Position numbers and translations under genes: made by a program | Notes under the pieces: generated by a model | The model's input: the letters and a program-made list of their open reading frames with translations, nothing else | Databases searched by the model: none | What the model was told of the DNA's origin: nothing | Source of the DNA: Paenibacillus ihumii | Lineage (GTDB): Bacteria; Bacillota; Bacilli; Paenibacillales; Paenibacillaceae | DNA length: 64,000 bases | Direction: 5' to 3' | Assembly (NCBI RefSeq): GCF_001403875.1 | Contig: NZ_LN884299.1 | Coordinates: 2,604,117 to 2,668,116 of the forward strand | Shown here: positions 8,601-17,270 of the stretch, piece after piece | How positions within the stretch are numbered: the stretch's first letter is position 1 | How the letters are laid out: each line of letters starts with the position of its first letter

Positions 8601-9956
8601 TACTTCCTTGCCCTCTACCATTTTGACTGCCGCAATCTCAATGATTTTGTTTTGCGTTACCGACAAACCCGTTGTCTCGATATCGAATACGATATATGTA
8701 GCTGTCTTCAAGTCATCCGGGCGCGGATGAAGCACAACGGCCACATCGTCATTGACGACGTTCGCCTCGAGCCCGTATATCATTTTAATGCCATGCTTGC
8801 CAGCTGCCTTTACTGCCTCCGGGTAGCATTGAATGCCGCCATGATCCGTCACAGCGATCGCCTTATGCCCCCATTTTGCCGCCGTTTTGATATATTCGCC
8901 AATCGGCGTTACGGCATCCATCGTGCTCATCGTCGAATGAAGATGGAACTCAACGCGCTTCTCCGGCGCATTATCTCTACGGCTCGGCGGCGGGGTCACT
9001 TCATTGACGTCCGAAGGAATCATGACTAGCTCCGGCACCTGCATGAAGCGGTCCATTTCCACCCGGCCGCGGGCCCGAATCCATTTGCCGTTGGCAAGCT
9101 GGTTCATGATTTTCAAATCTTCCTTGTTCTTGGCAAACAGCTTCATTTGCAAGGAGTCCGTATAATCCGTCAAATTAAACATGAACAACGTATTTCCGTT
9201 GCGCAGCTCCTTGCGATCCAGCCCAAAGATTACGCCCTGAATCGTGATTTTCTTCTCTTCATCCTGAATCTCCTGAAGCGGAACCGGCTGCTCCTTGATC
9301 TCATATCCAATCTGAAGCTTGACGATTTCCCCTTCATCCTCCTCCGGAGGAGCCTCCATCGCCATGCTCTCCATCATCTGCTGAATCACTTCACGTTCTT
9401 CCTCAACGATGCGCTGCTGGAATTCTTCGAAGGCCTCTGCGCTGTTCGATCCGGTCTGAAGCTTGACCCGCAAATTTAAAGTAAAGTATGTTTCATAGAA
9501 GGATACCACATATCTCTCAATGTTTTTCTTCTTGGCCAGCTCAAGGGCCATGGCATCGCTGAGCGTAATCGTGATAAGATCTCCTTCCGTCTCGCATATA
9601 GCCCTGGCCATCCAGCCGTTGACAGACGGCACCTCCCGTTGAACCCACTCAATGAACAGCTTCCAGTATTCGGACACGATGTCCGCTGCGGACACACTAG
9701 TGCCATATCGGAATCCGAACGAGATTTGCGCGATATGCTCCAGCCGCTCCTTGACCCGTAAACAAAACGTACGATAAGCCTGGGCAGGAACAAGCGTATC
9801 TTTGCCGATCGTAATCTTCCACTCCCGATTGCTGCGGCTGACTTCGACCTGCTCAATCCACCCGTCCAAAAAATAAGGATCCACCAAATTAGCCGGCATT
9901 TCCGCCTGCTGCATTAACAATTCCAGCCGTTGTCTCTTCTCCCCAACTGCGGTCAT
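5640..9956 (-). CDS. polC: DNA polymerase III alpha subunit, PolC type
   Basis: The Gram-positive replicative polymerase, 1438 residues, the usual PolC length. Order: N-terminal domain; OB fold (about 235-320); PHP domain beginning V-E-F-H-L-H-S; an inserted proofreading exonuclease with F-D-I-E-T-T-G-L near residue 422; rest of PHP; polymerase palm and fingers with a Zn-binding C-x4-C ... C-x2-C module near residue 910; C-terminal region with the helix-hairpin-helix F-S-A-L-A-G-I-G-D-N-A-A-K-N-I. The start at 9956 (MTAVGEKRQ) was chosen over the ATG at 9977 because GGGGAGG stands 6 bases before it. It lies between proS and rimP, with about 235 bases of promoter and leader on its downstream side. 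Confidence 0.98.
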   Translation of the reverse strand: MTAVGEKRQRLELLMQQAEMPANLVDPYFLDGWIEQVEVSRSNREWKITIGKDTLVPAQAYRTFCLRVKERLEHIAQISFGFRYGTSVSAADIVSEYWKLFIEWVQREVPSVNGWMARAICETEGDLITITLSDAMALELAKKKNIERYVVSFYETYFTLNLRVKLQTGSNSAEAFEEFQQRIVEEEREVIQQMMESMAMEAPPEEDEGEIVKLQIGYEIKEQPVPLQEIQDEEKKITIQGVIFGLDRKELRNGNTLFMFNLTDYTDSLQMKLFAKNKEDLKIMNQLANGKWIRARGRVEMDRFMQVPELVMIPSDVNEVTPPPSRRDNAPEKRVEFHLHSTMSTMDAVTPIGEYIKTAAKWGHKAIAVTDHGGIQCYPEAVKAAGKHGIKMIYGLEANVVNDDVAVVLHPRPDDLKTATYIVFDIETTGLSVTQNKIIEIAAVKMVEGKEVDRYATFVNPHVRIPYNIQQLTNINDDMVKDAPDVEPVLKEFVEFVGDAVLVAHNARFDIDFVNAKLKELGQPPLSNPVLDTLELARMLFPTMKNHRLNTLAAKYKVSLENHHRAIDDTLALGEILNGLLEDAVKIEGYKTLDQLNAKVGKDLSNARPFHCCIYALNMTGKKNLYKLVSLSHTEYFKRVACIPKSKLAEMREGLLILSGCEKGEFFETVLNKSMEEAEKVAEFYDVLEIQPLTMYMHLVEKGLVGNVQELETALRKICEIGFKLGKPVVATGNVHYLEPRDKIYRDITIHGITGFSPLKDIRKPDAHFRTTEEMLEEFQFLGEEKAYEVVVKNTSELADAFEELELFPDKLFTPILEGADEEIRNTCYETARSIYGEDLPEVVVQRLEKELEPIIKYGFSANYLISERLVKKSNRDGYLVGSRGSVGSSVVATFLGISEVNPLPAHYICLNPECKHSEWFLDGSVPSGFDLPDKPCPKCGEKLKGEGQDIPFETFLGFKGDKVPDIDLNFSGEYQPHAHNYTKELFGEKSVFRAGTIGTVAEKTAFGFAKKYEEEHHKHWRGAELNRLAAGCTGVKRSTGQHPGGIVVVPDYIEVEDITPVQYPADDVNAEWKTTHFDYHAFDANLLKLDILGHDDPTMMRMLQDLTGVDPTTIPMNDPKVMSMFNSTEALGVTPEQIRTPVATYGVPEMGTKFVRQMLVESQPSSFADLLQISGLSHGTGVWLGNAQELIKSGTCNIKTVIGCRDDIMLYLIYKAGMDAGLAFKITESVRKGKGLTQEWIDEMKRCKVPQWYIDSCLKIQYMFPKAHAAAYVISAVRTAYFKLYHPIEYYATYFSVRGEDFDIELFCQGYEAIYRKIEEIEQKGFQALPKERNMLPILEMALEMTARGFRFKSIDLYRSDATRFIVDGDALIPPFSALAGIGDNAAKNIAAAKEQGEFLSIEDFQQKSKASKTVVELLNSMGCFRGLPESNQLSLF

Positions 9957-10053
9957 GATATCCTCCCCTTGATACATTCCTCAATATGAGGTAAAGGTAC
10001 GCGCTGCTTTTCCCCATGATTACAACCATTGCTCTCATTTTAAAAGAGAGCTT

Positions 10054-10072
10054 CCGCTCGAGGTCCGAGCGG
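10054..10072 (-). terminator. Possible terminator of proS
   Basis: A 7-bp stem (CCGCTCG with CGAGCGG, 5-base loop) about 60 bases after the proS stop. The RNA continues AAGCUCUCUUUUAAAA, so a short U-run follows at a small distance; a second small hairpin (GCUCUC/GAGAGC) surrounds that U-run. The U-tract is not ideal and read-through into polC is likely. Confidence 0.4.
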
Positions 10073-10129
10073 GTATGTGCCCACCCGACAGCTCACTGCC
10101 GGAAGCCCTCCTATATGAATGCTTAATGA

Positions 10130-11581
10130 TTAATAAGCTCTTGCAAAAACAACCGTATGCTCAGCCTCTTCACCGCAAACAAGGCATTTTGACTTCTTCG
10201 TCGCCGGTTCAAAAGGGATGTTGCGGCTCGTCGCCCCCGTCTCATCCTTCACATGCCGTTCGCAAGCCTCGGAACCGCACCAGCCGGCCAGCGTAAAGCC
10301 CCGCTTCTCTTCGATGCTCGCTTTCATTTCATCGAGCGTCTCCACGCTGTAGAAATGCTCGTCGCGGAATGCTTTGGCACGCTCATACATTTCGTTATGA
10401 ACCTGCTCCAGCATCGCCTGAACCTCTTCTACGAGATTGTCCTGCTGGACAACCTTCTTCTCACCGGAAATTCGGGAGACCAGTACGCAAACACCGTTCT
10501 CCATATCGCGAGGGCCGATTTCCAGACGAACCGGCACGCCGCGCATTTCATATTCATTGAACTTCCAGCCTGGACGTACATCCGCACGTTCGTCCATTCC
10601 AACGCGGATGCCCGCTTTCTTCAGCTGGGCAAATAACTCATCTGCACGGCCAACTACTGCGTCGCGTGTCTTCGGCGGTCCGATCGGAATGATCATCACT
10701 TGCTTCGGCGCCACCTTCGGCGGCAAGGCAAGGCCGCGGTCATCGCCATGAACCATAATGAGGGAGCCGATCAAGCGCGTGCTGACTCCCCATGAGGTCG
10801 TATGCACATATTCCAGAACATTATCCCTGTTCAAGTACTGAATATTAAAGGCCACGGCAAAATTCGTGCCCAAATAATGCGAAGTTCCCGCCTGAACAGC
10901 CCGGCCATCCTTCATCATTGCCTCTATCGAATACGTATCTACGGCCCCGGCGAATTTCTCCGATGGCGTCTTCTGACCGACAATGACTGGAATGGCCAAA
11001 TAATTTTCAACGAAGTCACGATAGATTTCCAGCATCTGCATCGTTTCTTCCCGTGCTTCCTGCTCATTCTCATGGGCCGTATGGCCTTCCTGCCACAGGA
11101 ACTCGCTGGTCCGCAAGAACGGCAGCGTACGCTTCTCCCAACGCACGACGTTGGCCCATTGATTGATCAATACCGGCAGATCCCGGTAAGATTGAATCCA
11201 TTTCTCGTACATATGACCGATCATCGTCTCGGAGGTAGGTCGAATGGCCAAACGCTCCTCTAATTTCTCGCCTGCTGCCTCCGTGACCCACGGAAGCTCC
11301 GGATTGAATCCCTCGACATGCTCCTTTTCCTTCTGGAAGAAGCTTTCCGGAATAAAGAGGGGAAAATAAGCATTGCGATGTCCCGTCTCCTTGAAGCGGC
11401 GATCCAATTCTTCCTGGATGTGCTCCCAGATTTCGTAACCGTCAGGTTTAAATACGATACAGCCGCGCACCGGCGAATAATCCATCAAATCCGCTTTTTT
11501 GATGACATCGATGTACCAGCGTGAGAAATCCTCACTTTGCGGGGTAATTTCAGTTACGAATTGTTTCTCCTCATTAGCCAT
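10130..11581 (-). CDS. proS: Prolyl-tRNA synthetase, short (archaeal/eukaryal-like) type
   Basis: A class II aminoacyl-tRNA synthetase of 483 residues. It lacks the large insertion (editing) domain of the classical bacterial ProRS (about 565 residues) and instead has a C-terminal extension with a Cys pair (W-C-G-S-E-A-C ... K-C-L-V-C) ending in V-F-A-R-A-Y; a C-terminal Tyr is typical of the archaeal/eukaryal type. The ATG at 11581 (MANEEKQFVTEI) is preferred to 11614: AGGTT and, further up, GGGAGG precede it. It follows rseP by 35 bases. The position is the conserved proS locus of Bacillus, where the resident enzyme is the long bacterial type, so this looks like replacement in place within the lineage. 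Confidence 0.95.
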   Translation of the reverse strand: MANEEKQFVTEITPQSEDFSRWYIDVIKKADLMDYSPVRGCIVFKPDGYEIWEHIQEELDRRFKETGHRNAYFPLFIPESFFQKEKEHVEGFNPELPWVTEAAGEKLEERLAIRPTSETMIGHMYEKWIQSYRDLPVLINQWANVVRWEKRTLPFLRTSEFLWQEGHTAHENEQEAREETMQMLEIYRDFVENYLAIPVIVGQKTPSEKFAGAVDTYSIEAMMKDGRAVQAGTSHYLGTNFAVAFNIQYLNRDNVLEYVHTTSWGVSTRLIGSLIMVHGDDRGLALPPKVAPKQVMIIPIGPPKTRDAVVGRADELFAQLKKAGIRVGMDERADVRPGWKFNEYEMRGVPVRLEIGPRDMENGVCVLVSRISGEKKVVQQDNLVEEVQAMLEQVHNEMYERAKAFRDEHFYSVETLDEMKASIEEKRGFTLAGWCGSEACERHVKDETGATSRNIPFEPATKKSKCLVCGEEAEHTVVFARAY

Positions 11582-11616
11582 ATCCAACCTAATCCTCCCG
11601 TTAAATAGACACAATA

Positions 11617-12891
11617 TTATCTAATCAATCGCAAAATATCATTATAAGTCACGGCAATCATCAGCAGGAACAGCATGGCAAAGCCGATAAAATGCACCAT
11701 TCCCTCCCGGTTCGGATCAACGGGCTTCCTGCGGACCGCTTCCACGGCGAGGAAGATCAGCCGGCTTCCGTCAAGAGCCGGGATCGGCAGCAGGTTGAAA
11801 ATACCCAGATACAGGCTCAGTATCGCCGCCCAATATGTCAGCTTCACGATGCCCTGCTTCGCGATTTGACCTGTTACCTCAAAAGTGCGCACAGGTCCCC
11901 CGATATCATCCATCGAGAATTTCTGGATCAATTGCTTAAAGCCGATAAATATCAGTTTCGTTGTATTCACCATGTCTTTGCCGGCAACCGTAAACGTCTC
12001 CGAGAACGTTGCGCTTCGCATATCGAAATAAGTTACGATCGATGTGCCGACCTTGCCGCCTTCCTGATTCTCCATCGCACGCGGCGTCACGGTAATCGGC
12101 AGTACCTGATCCCCACGGCGAACCGTCCATTTCATCGGCACGTCCTTCGAAGCGGAGATCGTATCGATCAGTTTATTGGCATCCGTGCCTACAGGCACCC
12201 CGTTAATCGTCTCGATAATGTCGCCTGTCTGCAATCCCGCCTCCGAGGCCGGCATATTCTCCATGACTTCACCGATTTCCAGGTGCTTCGGCTGCTCAAG
12301 AGGAACCCCCGCCATTTGCGTATGAAGGGCAAACAGCACGAAGGCCAAGATAAAGTTCATTAGCGGCCCTGCAAAAATCGATAATGCGCGCTGACCCACG
12401 GTCTTGCTAGCGAATTGCCGATCCCGCGGTGCAATCTGCGTCTCTTTGCCTTTGGCCACCATCATTGCTTGCGGATGCACCTTATAGTTAAGTATTTCTC
12501 CGTCCACATCCAGCACGATAACGAGCCGGTCTTCCAGGTCAACCTCAACGATCTCGCCGCGAATGACGTTTCTCCGGTTATCCAACCGGTCAAGGTAAAT
12601 TTTGCGCACCTCTTGTTCTTCTAGACGAAGAGCTACGGTTTGTCCGGTCTGGATCTGAATCAGCTCTGGATCCTCGCCCGCCATTCTCGCGTACCCGCCG
12701 AAGGGCAGCAAGCGAAGAGTAAACTGAGTCTCGCCCCTCCGGTAAGAGAACAGCTTTGGCCCAAAGCCGATGGCGAATTCACGTACCAATATGCCAGCCC
12801 GTTTGGCAAAATAATAATGTCCCCACTCATGAACCGTTACAATGACGAAGAACATGAGTACTGTCAAGAATATGATCCTCAGCAATTCCAA
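11617..12891 (-). CDS. rseP: Site-2 protease RseP (intramembrane zinc metalloprotease)
   Basis: A protein of 424 residues starting at TTG (12891), chosen because AAGGAGG stands 10 bases before it; the ORF is open upstream to 12927. The zinc motif H-E-W-G-H is at residues 21-25 in the first membrane segment. A PDZ domain lies at about 200-290 (M-P-A-S-E-A-G-L-Q-T-G-D-I-I), and the second active-site motif N-L-L-P-I-P-A-L-D-G is near residue 367. About four membrane helices. The family cleaves anti-sigma factors and signal peptide remnants within the membrane. In Bacillus it is RasP and lies in the same place between dxr and proS. Confidence 0.95.
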   Translation of the reverse strand: MELLRIIFLTVLMFFVIVTVHEWGHYYFAKRAGILVREFAIGFGPKLFSYRRGETQFTLRLLPFGGYARMAGEDPELIQIQTGQTVALRLEEQEVRKIYLDRLDNRRNVIRGEIVEVDLEDRLVIVLDVDGEILNYKVHPQAMMVAKGKETQIAPRDRQFASKTVGQRALSIFAGPLMNFILAFVLFALHTQMAGVPLEQPKHLEIGEVMENMPASEAGLQTGDIIETINGVPVGTDANKLIDTISASKDVPMKWTVRRGDQVLPITVTPRAMENQEGGKVGTSIVTYFDMRSATFSETFTVAGKDMVNTTKLIFIGFKQLIQKFSMDDIGGPVRTFEVTGQIAKQGIVKLTYWAAILSLYLGIFNLLPIPALDGSRLIFLAVEAVRRKPVDPNREGMVHFIGFAMLFLLMIAVTYNDILRLIR

Positions 12892-13001
12892 TCGAAAGCA
12901 TCCTCCTTTTAGCCACAGATCGTCCAATTCATTTAGATTATCATTATTCTCCGATCAGGCACAAGAGAATACCCATGTGGAAACTTTTATGCAGCGGCCA
13001 A

Positions 13002-14141
13002 TTACAACGATGCAGCCAACTCTCTGGCCCACCGGTCCGCAGCTTGAATGGTTTCAAGATCGGCTTGTTTTTGAGGTATATGCCTGGAGAGTACAGTTTC
13101 AATTATCGTTTCAATCTGCAGAAATGGAATTTCCCGGTTCATAAAGCGGGCGACTGCGGTCTCGTTCGCCGCATTGAACACGGTCGTCGCTGTCCCACCT
13201 ATTTTACCACATTCAAAGGCAAGTCTTAAACAGGGGAATCGCTCGTAATCCATTTCTTGAAAATGGAGCTTGCCGACCTCTGCCAAAGACAGGCGCTTGG
13301 ATGCGGAGGGAAGCCTTGCCGGGTATGTCATCGCGTACTGGATCGGGATGCGCATATCCGGAGTGCCAAGCTGGGCTATCACGCTTCCGTCACGATATTC
13401 AACGAAAGAGTGGATAATGCTCTCCGGATGAAGAAGCACGTTGATTCTATCGTATGGAAGACCGAAGAGCCAATGCGCCTCAATAACTTCCAATCCTTTG
13501 TTGACCATCGTGGCCGAATCAATCGTCAGCTTGGCTCCCATCGACCAGTTCGGATGCTTCAGCGCATCCTCCAGCGTTACATCCTTGAGCTGCTCCCGGG
13601 CCAAATGGCGAAAGGAGCCGCCCGACGCCGTCAGCGTAATCTGCTCAACTTCGTCTATGCTCTCCCCGTTCAAGCATTGGAAAATAGCCGAATGTTCACT
13701 GTCTACGGGAAGTAAAGCCACGCCCTTCTGTTTTGCCAGCTCTGTAACGATATGCCCTGCCGTCACAAGCGTCTCCTTATTGGCCAGACCGATCGTTTTC
13801 CCTTCAGAAATTGCCGCCAGGGTAGGGGGCAGTCCAGCGCTGCCTACAATGGAGCTAAGCACAAAATCGGCATCGGTCCCTGCAGCCACCTCGATTAAAC
13901 CTTCCTCGCCGTAATACAGCTCAACCTCCGCCGGAAGCAGCGGGGCCACCTGCTCTGCAAGCCGCTTATTCCCGATAGAAGCCTTCTTCGGGCGAAATGC
14001 ATTCACCTGCTGGACGAATAAATCGATATTCGAGCCTGCAGCCAAGCCTTCAACGACGAATTGATCGGGATGCTGCCTGACAACATCCAGCGTTTGCGTT
14101 CCAATGGATCCTGTGGAACCGATGACAGCTATTTTTCTCAT
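13002..14141 (-). CDS. dxr: 1-deoxy-D-xylulose 5-phosphate reductoisomerase
   Basis: A protein of 379 residues with an N-terminal NADPH-binding motif G-S-T-G-S-I-G (8-14) and the conserved catalytic stretch N-W-S-M-G-A-K-L-T-I-D-S-A-T-M-V-N-K-G near residues 195-215. It converts DXP to 2-C-methyl-D-erythritol 4-phosphate, the first committed step of the MEP isoprenoid pathway, which fits its neighbours uppS and cdsA. The ATG at 14141 has CGAGGT six bases upstream. About 80 bases separate it from cdsA and 110 from rseP. Confidence 0.97.
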   Translation of the reverse strand: MRKIAVIGSTGSIGTQTLDVVRQHPDQFVVEGLAAGSNIDLFVQQVNAFRPKKASIGNKRLAEQVAPLLPAEVELYYGEEGLIEVAAGTDADFVLSSIVGSAGLPPTLAAISEGKTIGLANKETLVTAGHIVTELAKQKGVALLPVDSEHSAIFQCLNGESIDEVEQITLTASGGSFRHLAREQLKDVTLEDALKHPNWSMGAKLTIDSATMVNKGLEVIEAHWLFGLPYDRINVLLHPESIIHSFVEYRDGSVIAQLGTPDMRIPIQYAMTYPARLPSASKRLSLAEVGKLHFQEMDYERFPCLRLAFECGKIGGTATTVFNAANETAVARFMNREIPFLQIETIIETVLSRHIPQKQADLETIQAADRWARELAASL

Positions 14142-14224
14142 ATCATACCTCGCATCATTACTCGCATAATTTGGACGGCTGGCCGGTAACTCGACAGCCG
14201 TGTCTTAACTTGCGGGACAGACCC

Positions 14225-15028
14225 TCAGTAGTAAGGGAGCAGCATTAAAATATGTACGAATGGAAACACGACAACCCAACTGTCACAGCGGTCGAGAATG
14301 CCGCCATGACCCGGCAGAAGCTTGCCCGTATCTTTAACTCCGTACACTCGTTTATAAGCGGATTGAATTAAATCTCCAAGCTGTCCCACAACCGCTGCCG
14401 ACACTCCAAGCAGCAAGGCTCGTCCGATCGAAAGAAGCCCCCCGGAGAACAGGGAGAATAGCACTGCGGCAACGACAGCGAGCACAACCCCGCCAATCGC
14501 TCCTTCCACAGTCTTGTTCGGACTGATCGCCGGCCACAGCTTGTTCTTGCCGAATCTTCTTCCTGTGAAGTAAGCTCCCGCATCGCTGCTCCATATTGCG
14601 GCCAGCATCAGGAAGGTCCAGAACACACCATGTCCATCCGGTGTAATCCGCGTCATTGCGATGGCCGAAAACCCGATGCCCACATAGGCGGTACCTAGAA
14701 ACAAAATAGCCGCTTGGCTAATCGGCAAGTCATTTTTAGTGAACACCGTTACCGCCAGAAACAGGAACATCATTAACCACAGGGCTGGCAAAACCTCAAG
14801 CGGCATGGTCAGGCCCAGCAGACTCCAGGGGAACATCATATAGAGTATGCATACATAACCAAGAATTGCGGCGCCTCTTAAGGGCGGCAATTTGATCATC
14901 CGCACGAACTCATAATAACCAACCAGCGCCATCGCCATGATGAGCAAGTGATACCCTAGCCCGCCAACCAAGCACATGCCCAGAAAAAAGATGCCGGCAA
15001 TCAGACCTGTTATCAAACGTGTTTTCAA
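14225..15028 (-). CDS. cdsA: Phosphatidate cytidylyltransferase
   Basis: An integral membrane enzyme of 267 residues with about eight hydrophobic helices. It carries the CDP-diglyceride synthase signature: S-D-A-G-A-Y-F-T-G-R-R-F-G in the middle and K-D-T-G-K-L-L-P-G-H-G-G-I-L-D-R-C-D-S near the C-terminus. It makes CDP-diacylglycerol from phosphatidate and CTP for phospholipid synthesis. The start codon is TTG (15028), preceded by AAGGTG and a second AAGG. It lies 21 bases after uppS, probably co-transcribed. Confidence 0.96.
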   Translation of the reverse strand: MKTRLITGLIAGIFFLGMCLVGGLGYHLLIMAMALVGYYEFVRMIKLPPLRGAAILGYVCILYMMFPWSLLGLTMPLEVLPALWLMMFLFLAVTVFTKNDLPISQAAILFLGTAYVGIGFSAIAMTRITPDGHGVFWTFLMLAAIWSSDAGAYFTGRRFGKNKLWPAISPNKTVEGAIGGVVLAVVAAVLFSLFSGGLLSIGRALLLGVSAAVVGQLGDLIQSAYKRVYGVKDTGKLLPGHGGILDRCDSWVVVFPFVHILMLLPYY

Positions 15029-15049
15029 CCTTCTACACCTTCTATCCTG

Positions 15050-15817
15050 CTATGATAACCCGCCATAGCGACGCGTACGCCGCTGATATTCGGCGACCGC
15101 TTCCACCAGCTGCTCGCGGCCGAATTCAGGCCAATATAAGTCCGTAAACCACAGTTCGCTGTAAGCTGCCTGCCATAGCATGAAATTGCTAAGCCGGAGC
15201 TCGCCGCCTGTACGAATGAGTAAGTCGGGATCACTTAATCCGCACGATAGCAAGTTGGAATTAACCATCTCTTCCGTAATGTCTTCCGGAGACAACTCCC
15301 CGGCCTGAACTCTACGCGCAATCACCTTCATGCTCTCCGTCATTTCGCGACGGCTGCCATAATTCAAGGCAAAATTCAAAATAAGTCCGGTATTATCCTT
15401 CGTGCGGGCGATCGCTTCCTCCATGGCTTCTATCGTATGCCGGGGGAGGTTATCCGTATGACCCATCATTCGAACCTGAACGTTCTTCTCAATCAGCTCT
15501 TCAAGCTCCAGCGCCAGAAATTCCTGCGGCAGCGACATCAGGAAATCGACTTCATCCTTTGGCCGCTTCCAATTTTCCGTAGAGAACGCATATAAGGTTA
15601 AAACCCGAATGCCTAGCTCATCCGCAGCAATCGTCGCCCGCTTCACGGCCTTCATGCCGTTGCGATGCCCAACGATGCGCGGCAGCCCTTTATTGCGGGC
15701 CCAGCGTCCATTCCCGTCCATGATAATCGCAACATGCTCCGGGACGTTATCGCTCGGCAGCTTCTCGGCAGAACGCTTCCCCCTATTTTTCCACCAGGAT
15801 TGAAATAACTTGATCAT
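15050..15817 (-). CDS. uppS: Undecaprenyl diphosphate synthase (isoprenyl transferase)
   Basis: A protein of 255 residues with the cis-prenyltransferase signature I-I-M-D-G-N-G-R-W-A (catalytic Asp34), followed by G-H-R-N-G and a C-terminal R-T-G-G-E-L-R-L-S-N-F motif. It condenses isopentenyl diphosphate units onto farnesyl diphosphate to make the C55 carrier lipid for cell wall synthesis. The reading frame is open for 88 codons upstream, but that part is antisense-like Arg/Ser-rich sequence over frr; the ATG at 15817 has GGAGGA six bases upstream and matches the usual family length. Confidence 0.96.
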   Translation of the reverse strand: MIKLFQSWWKNRGKRSAEKLPSDNVPEHVAIIMDGNGRWARNKGLPRIVGHRNGMKAVKRATIAADELGIRVLTLYAFSTENWKRPKDEVDFLMSLPQEFLALELEELIEKNVQVRMMGHTDNLPRHTIEAMEEAIARTKDNTGLILNFALNYGSRREMTESMKVIARRVQAGELSPEDITEEMVNSNLLSCGLSDPDLLIRTGGELRLSNFMLWQAAYSELWFTDLYWPEFGREQLVEAVAEYQRRTRRYGGLS

Positions 15818-15839
15818 TCGTCTTCCTCCAGCCGGTGAT

Positions 15840-15889
15840 GAAAAAGAGACAAACCCCACCGTAAAAGGAGGGGCCGCTTTTCGTCTCTT
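15840..15889 (-). terminator. Terminator between frr and uppS, overlapping the frr stop
   Basis: On the minus strand AAGAGAC (15883-15889) pairs with GTCTCTT (15844-15850), with an inner stem CCCCTCC/GGTGGGG (one mismatch, loop at 15861-15866), then UUUUU. The outer arm includes part of the frr stop codon (15888-15890). uppS starts only 23 bases further on, so it needs read-through or another promoter. Confidence 0.7.
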
Positions 15890-16442
15890 AAACTTCCATA
15901 ATCTCTTTTTCTTTCGCAGCGAGCACTTTATCGACTTCCGCGATAAATTTGTCCGTTGACTTCTGGATATCATCTTGATGACGGCGAGACTCGTCCTCCG
16001 AGATCTCCGTTTTCTCAAGCTTCTTGATATCATCATTCGCGTCACGACGGATGTTGCGAATCGCAACCTTCGCTTCTTCACCGAATTTCTTCGTCATTTT
16101 GACCAGATCAACGCGGCGTTCTTCCGTTAGAGGCGGAATCGACAAACGGATCATCGAACCGTCGTTGGCTGGAGTAAGTCCCAGATCGGACTTCTGAATC
16201 GCACGCTCAATTTCAGCCAGGGATGATTTATCCCAAGGCTGGATAGTCAGTGTACGGGAATCCGGGGTATTAATGTTCGCCAACTGATTAATCGGCGTCG
16301 GAGTTCCGTAATAATCGACTTGAATGCGATCCAGCAGCGAAGGAGCCGCTCTTCCGGCACGCAGAGTCGCCAAATCTCTCTTTAAGGCCTGAATCGCTTT
16401 ATCCATACGTTCTTCAGCGTTTTTCTTAATCGATTGTGGCAT
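15888..16442 (-). CDS. frr: Ribosome recycling factor
   Basis: A protein of 184 residues (MPQSIKKNAEERMDKAI...), full family length, with the RRF features R-A-G-R-A-A-P-S-L-L-D-R-I near residue 30 and the C-terminal helices. It splits post-termination 70S ribosomes together with EF-G. Its ATG shares one base with the pyrH stop (TAATG), with AAAGGAAG upstream inside pyrH, so the two genes are translationally coupled. Confidence 0.97.
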   Translation of the reverse strand: MPQSIKKNAEERMDKAIQALKRDLATLRAGRAAPSLLDRIQVDYYGTPTPINQLANINTPDSRTLTIQPWDKSSLAEIERAIQKSDLGLTPANDGSMIRLSIPPLTEERRVDLVKMTKKFGEEAKVAIRNIRRDANDDIKKLEKTEISEDESRRHQDDIQKSTDKFIAEVDKVLAAKEKEIMEV

Positions 16443-17170
16443 TAATCTACACTTCCTTTCACAGTCGTTCCGATTTTCTCACCGAGGACTACACGCTTAA
16501 TATTTCCTTGTTCCGTAATCGCAAAGACGATAAGCGGGATGTCATTATCCATGCATAGCGATGATGCCGTCGAATCCATTACGCCCAAGTTCTTGCTCAG
16601 CACTTCCATGTAGGTAAGCATTTCGTATTTTTCGGCTGCCGGATCTACGAACGGATCCGCTGAATACACGCCGTCCACTTTGTTTTTAGCCATCAGGATG
16701 ACTTCGGCTTCAATTTCAGCCGCACGCAGTGCTGCTGTAGTATCCGTAGAGAAGAAGGGGTTGCCAGTACCAGCGGCGAAAATAACGACCCGGCCCTTCT
16801 CCAAATGCCGAATCGCGCGGCGCCGTATGTAAGGCTCGGCGATTTGCTGCATGGCGATTGAAGTTTGAACCCGTGTAGGCACGTCAATTTGCTCCAGCGC
16901 GTCCTGTAAAGCCAGCGAATTCATGACTGTCGCCAGCATTCCCATATAGTCCGCCGTAGCACGGTCAATGCCTTTGGCACTGCCCGCAATACCGCGCCAT
17001 ATGTTGCCGCCGCCGCACACGATAGCAACCTGCACGCCCAGCTCGACTACTTCTTTCACCTGCTCCGCAATCGACGAGATCGTTTCTGCGTCGATCCCAT
17101 AACCGTTCTGGCCCGCTAGCGATTCCCCACTTACCTTCAATACAACACGTTTAAAAACTGGCTGCTCCAA
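16442..17170 (-). CDS. pyrH: Uridylate kinase (UMP kinase)
   Basis: A protein of 242 residues of the amino acid kinase family: K-V-S-G-E-S-L-A-G at the N-terminus, G-G-G-N-I-W-R-G for phosphate binding, and T-G-N-P-F-F-S-T-D-T-T-A-A-L-R-A for substrate binding. It phosphorylates UMP to UDP. A GTG at 17185 is in frame, but I prefer the TTG at 17170 (MEQPVFKRVVLKV) because GGAGGG lies seven bases before it. It is separated from tsf by a strong terminator, so it probably has its own promoter; none was clear to me. Confidence 0.95.
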   Translation of the reverse strand: MEQPVFKRVVLKVSGESLAGQNGYGIDAETISSIAEQVKEVVELGVQVAIVCGGGNIWRGIAGSAKGIDRATADYMGMLATVMNSLALQDALEQIDVPTRVQTSIAMQQIAEPYIRRRAIRHLEKGRVVIFAAGTGNPFFSTDTTAALRAAEIEAEVILMAKNKVDGVYSADPFVDPAAEKYEMLTYMEVLSKNLGVMDSTASSLCMDNDIPLIVFAITEQGNIKRVVLGEKIGTTVKGSVD

Positions 17171-17270
17171 TTGTATACCCTCCACTTTAGATGAACCCTC
17201 TTAGAGGTTGCCCAGGAAGCAGCTCATATGCAAGGCTCGCTTCCCGGACTCACACAATTAAGGGCGTTAG

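Noticed and set aside
10070..10095. GGGTGGGCAC...ACCC resembling a T-box motif
   Set aside because: It lies after proS and before polC, not before a synthetase or amino acid gene, and the core match to GGGTGGNACCGCG is incomplete.
15818..16081. 88 extra codons upstream of uppS in the same frame
   Set aside because: The stretch overlaps frr in another frame, is Arg/Ser/Lys-rich, and a strong ribosome site stands at the shorter start.
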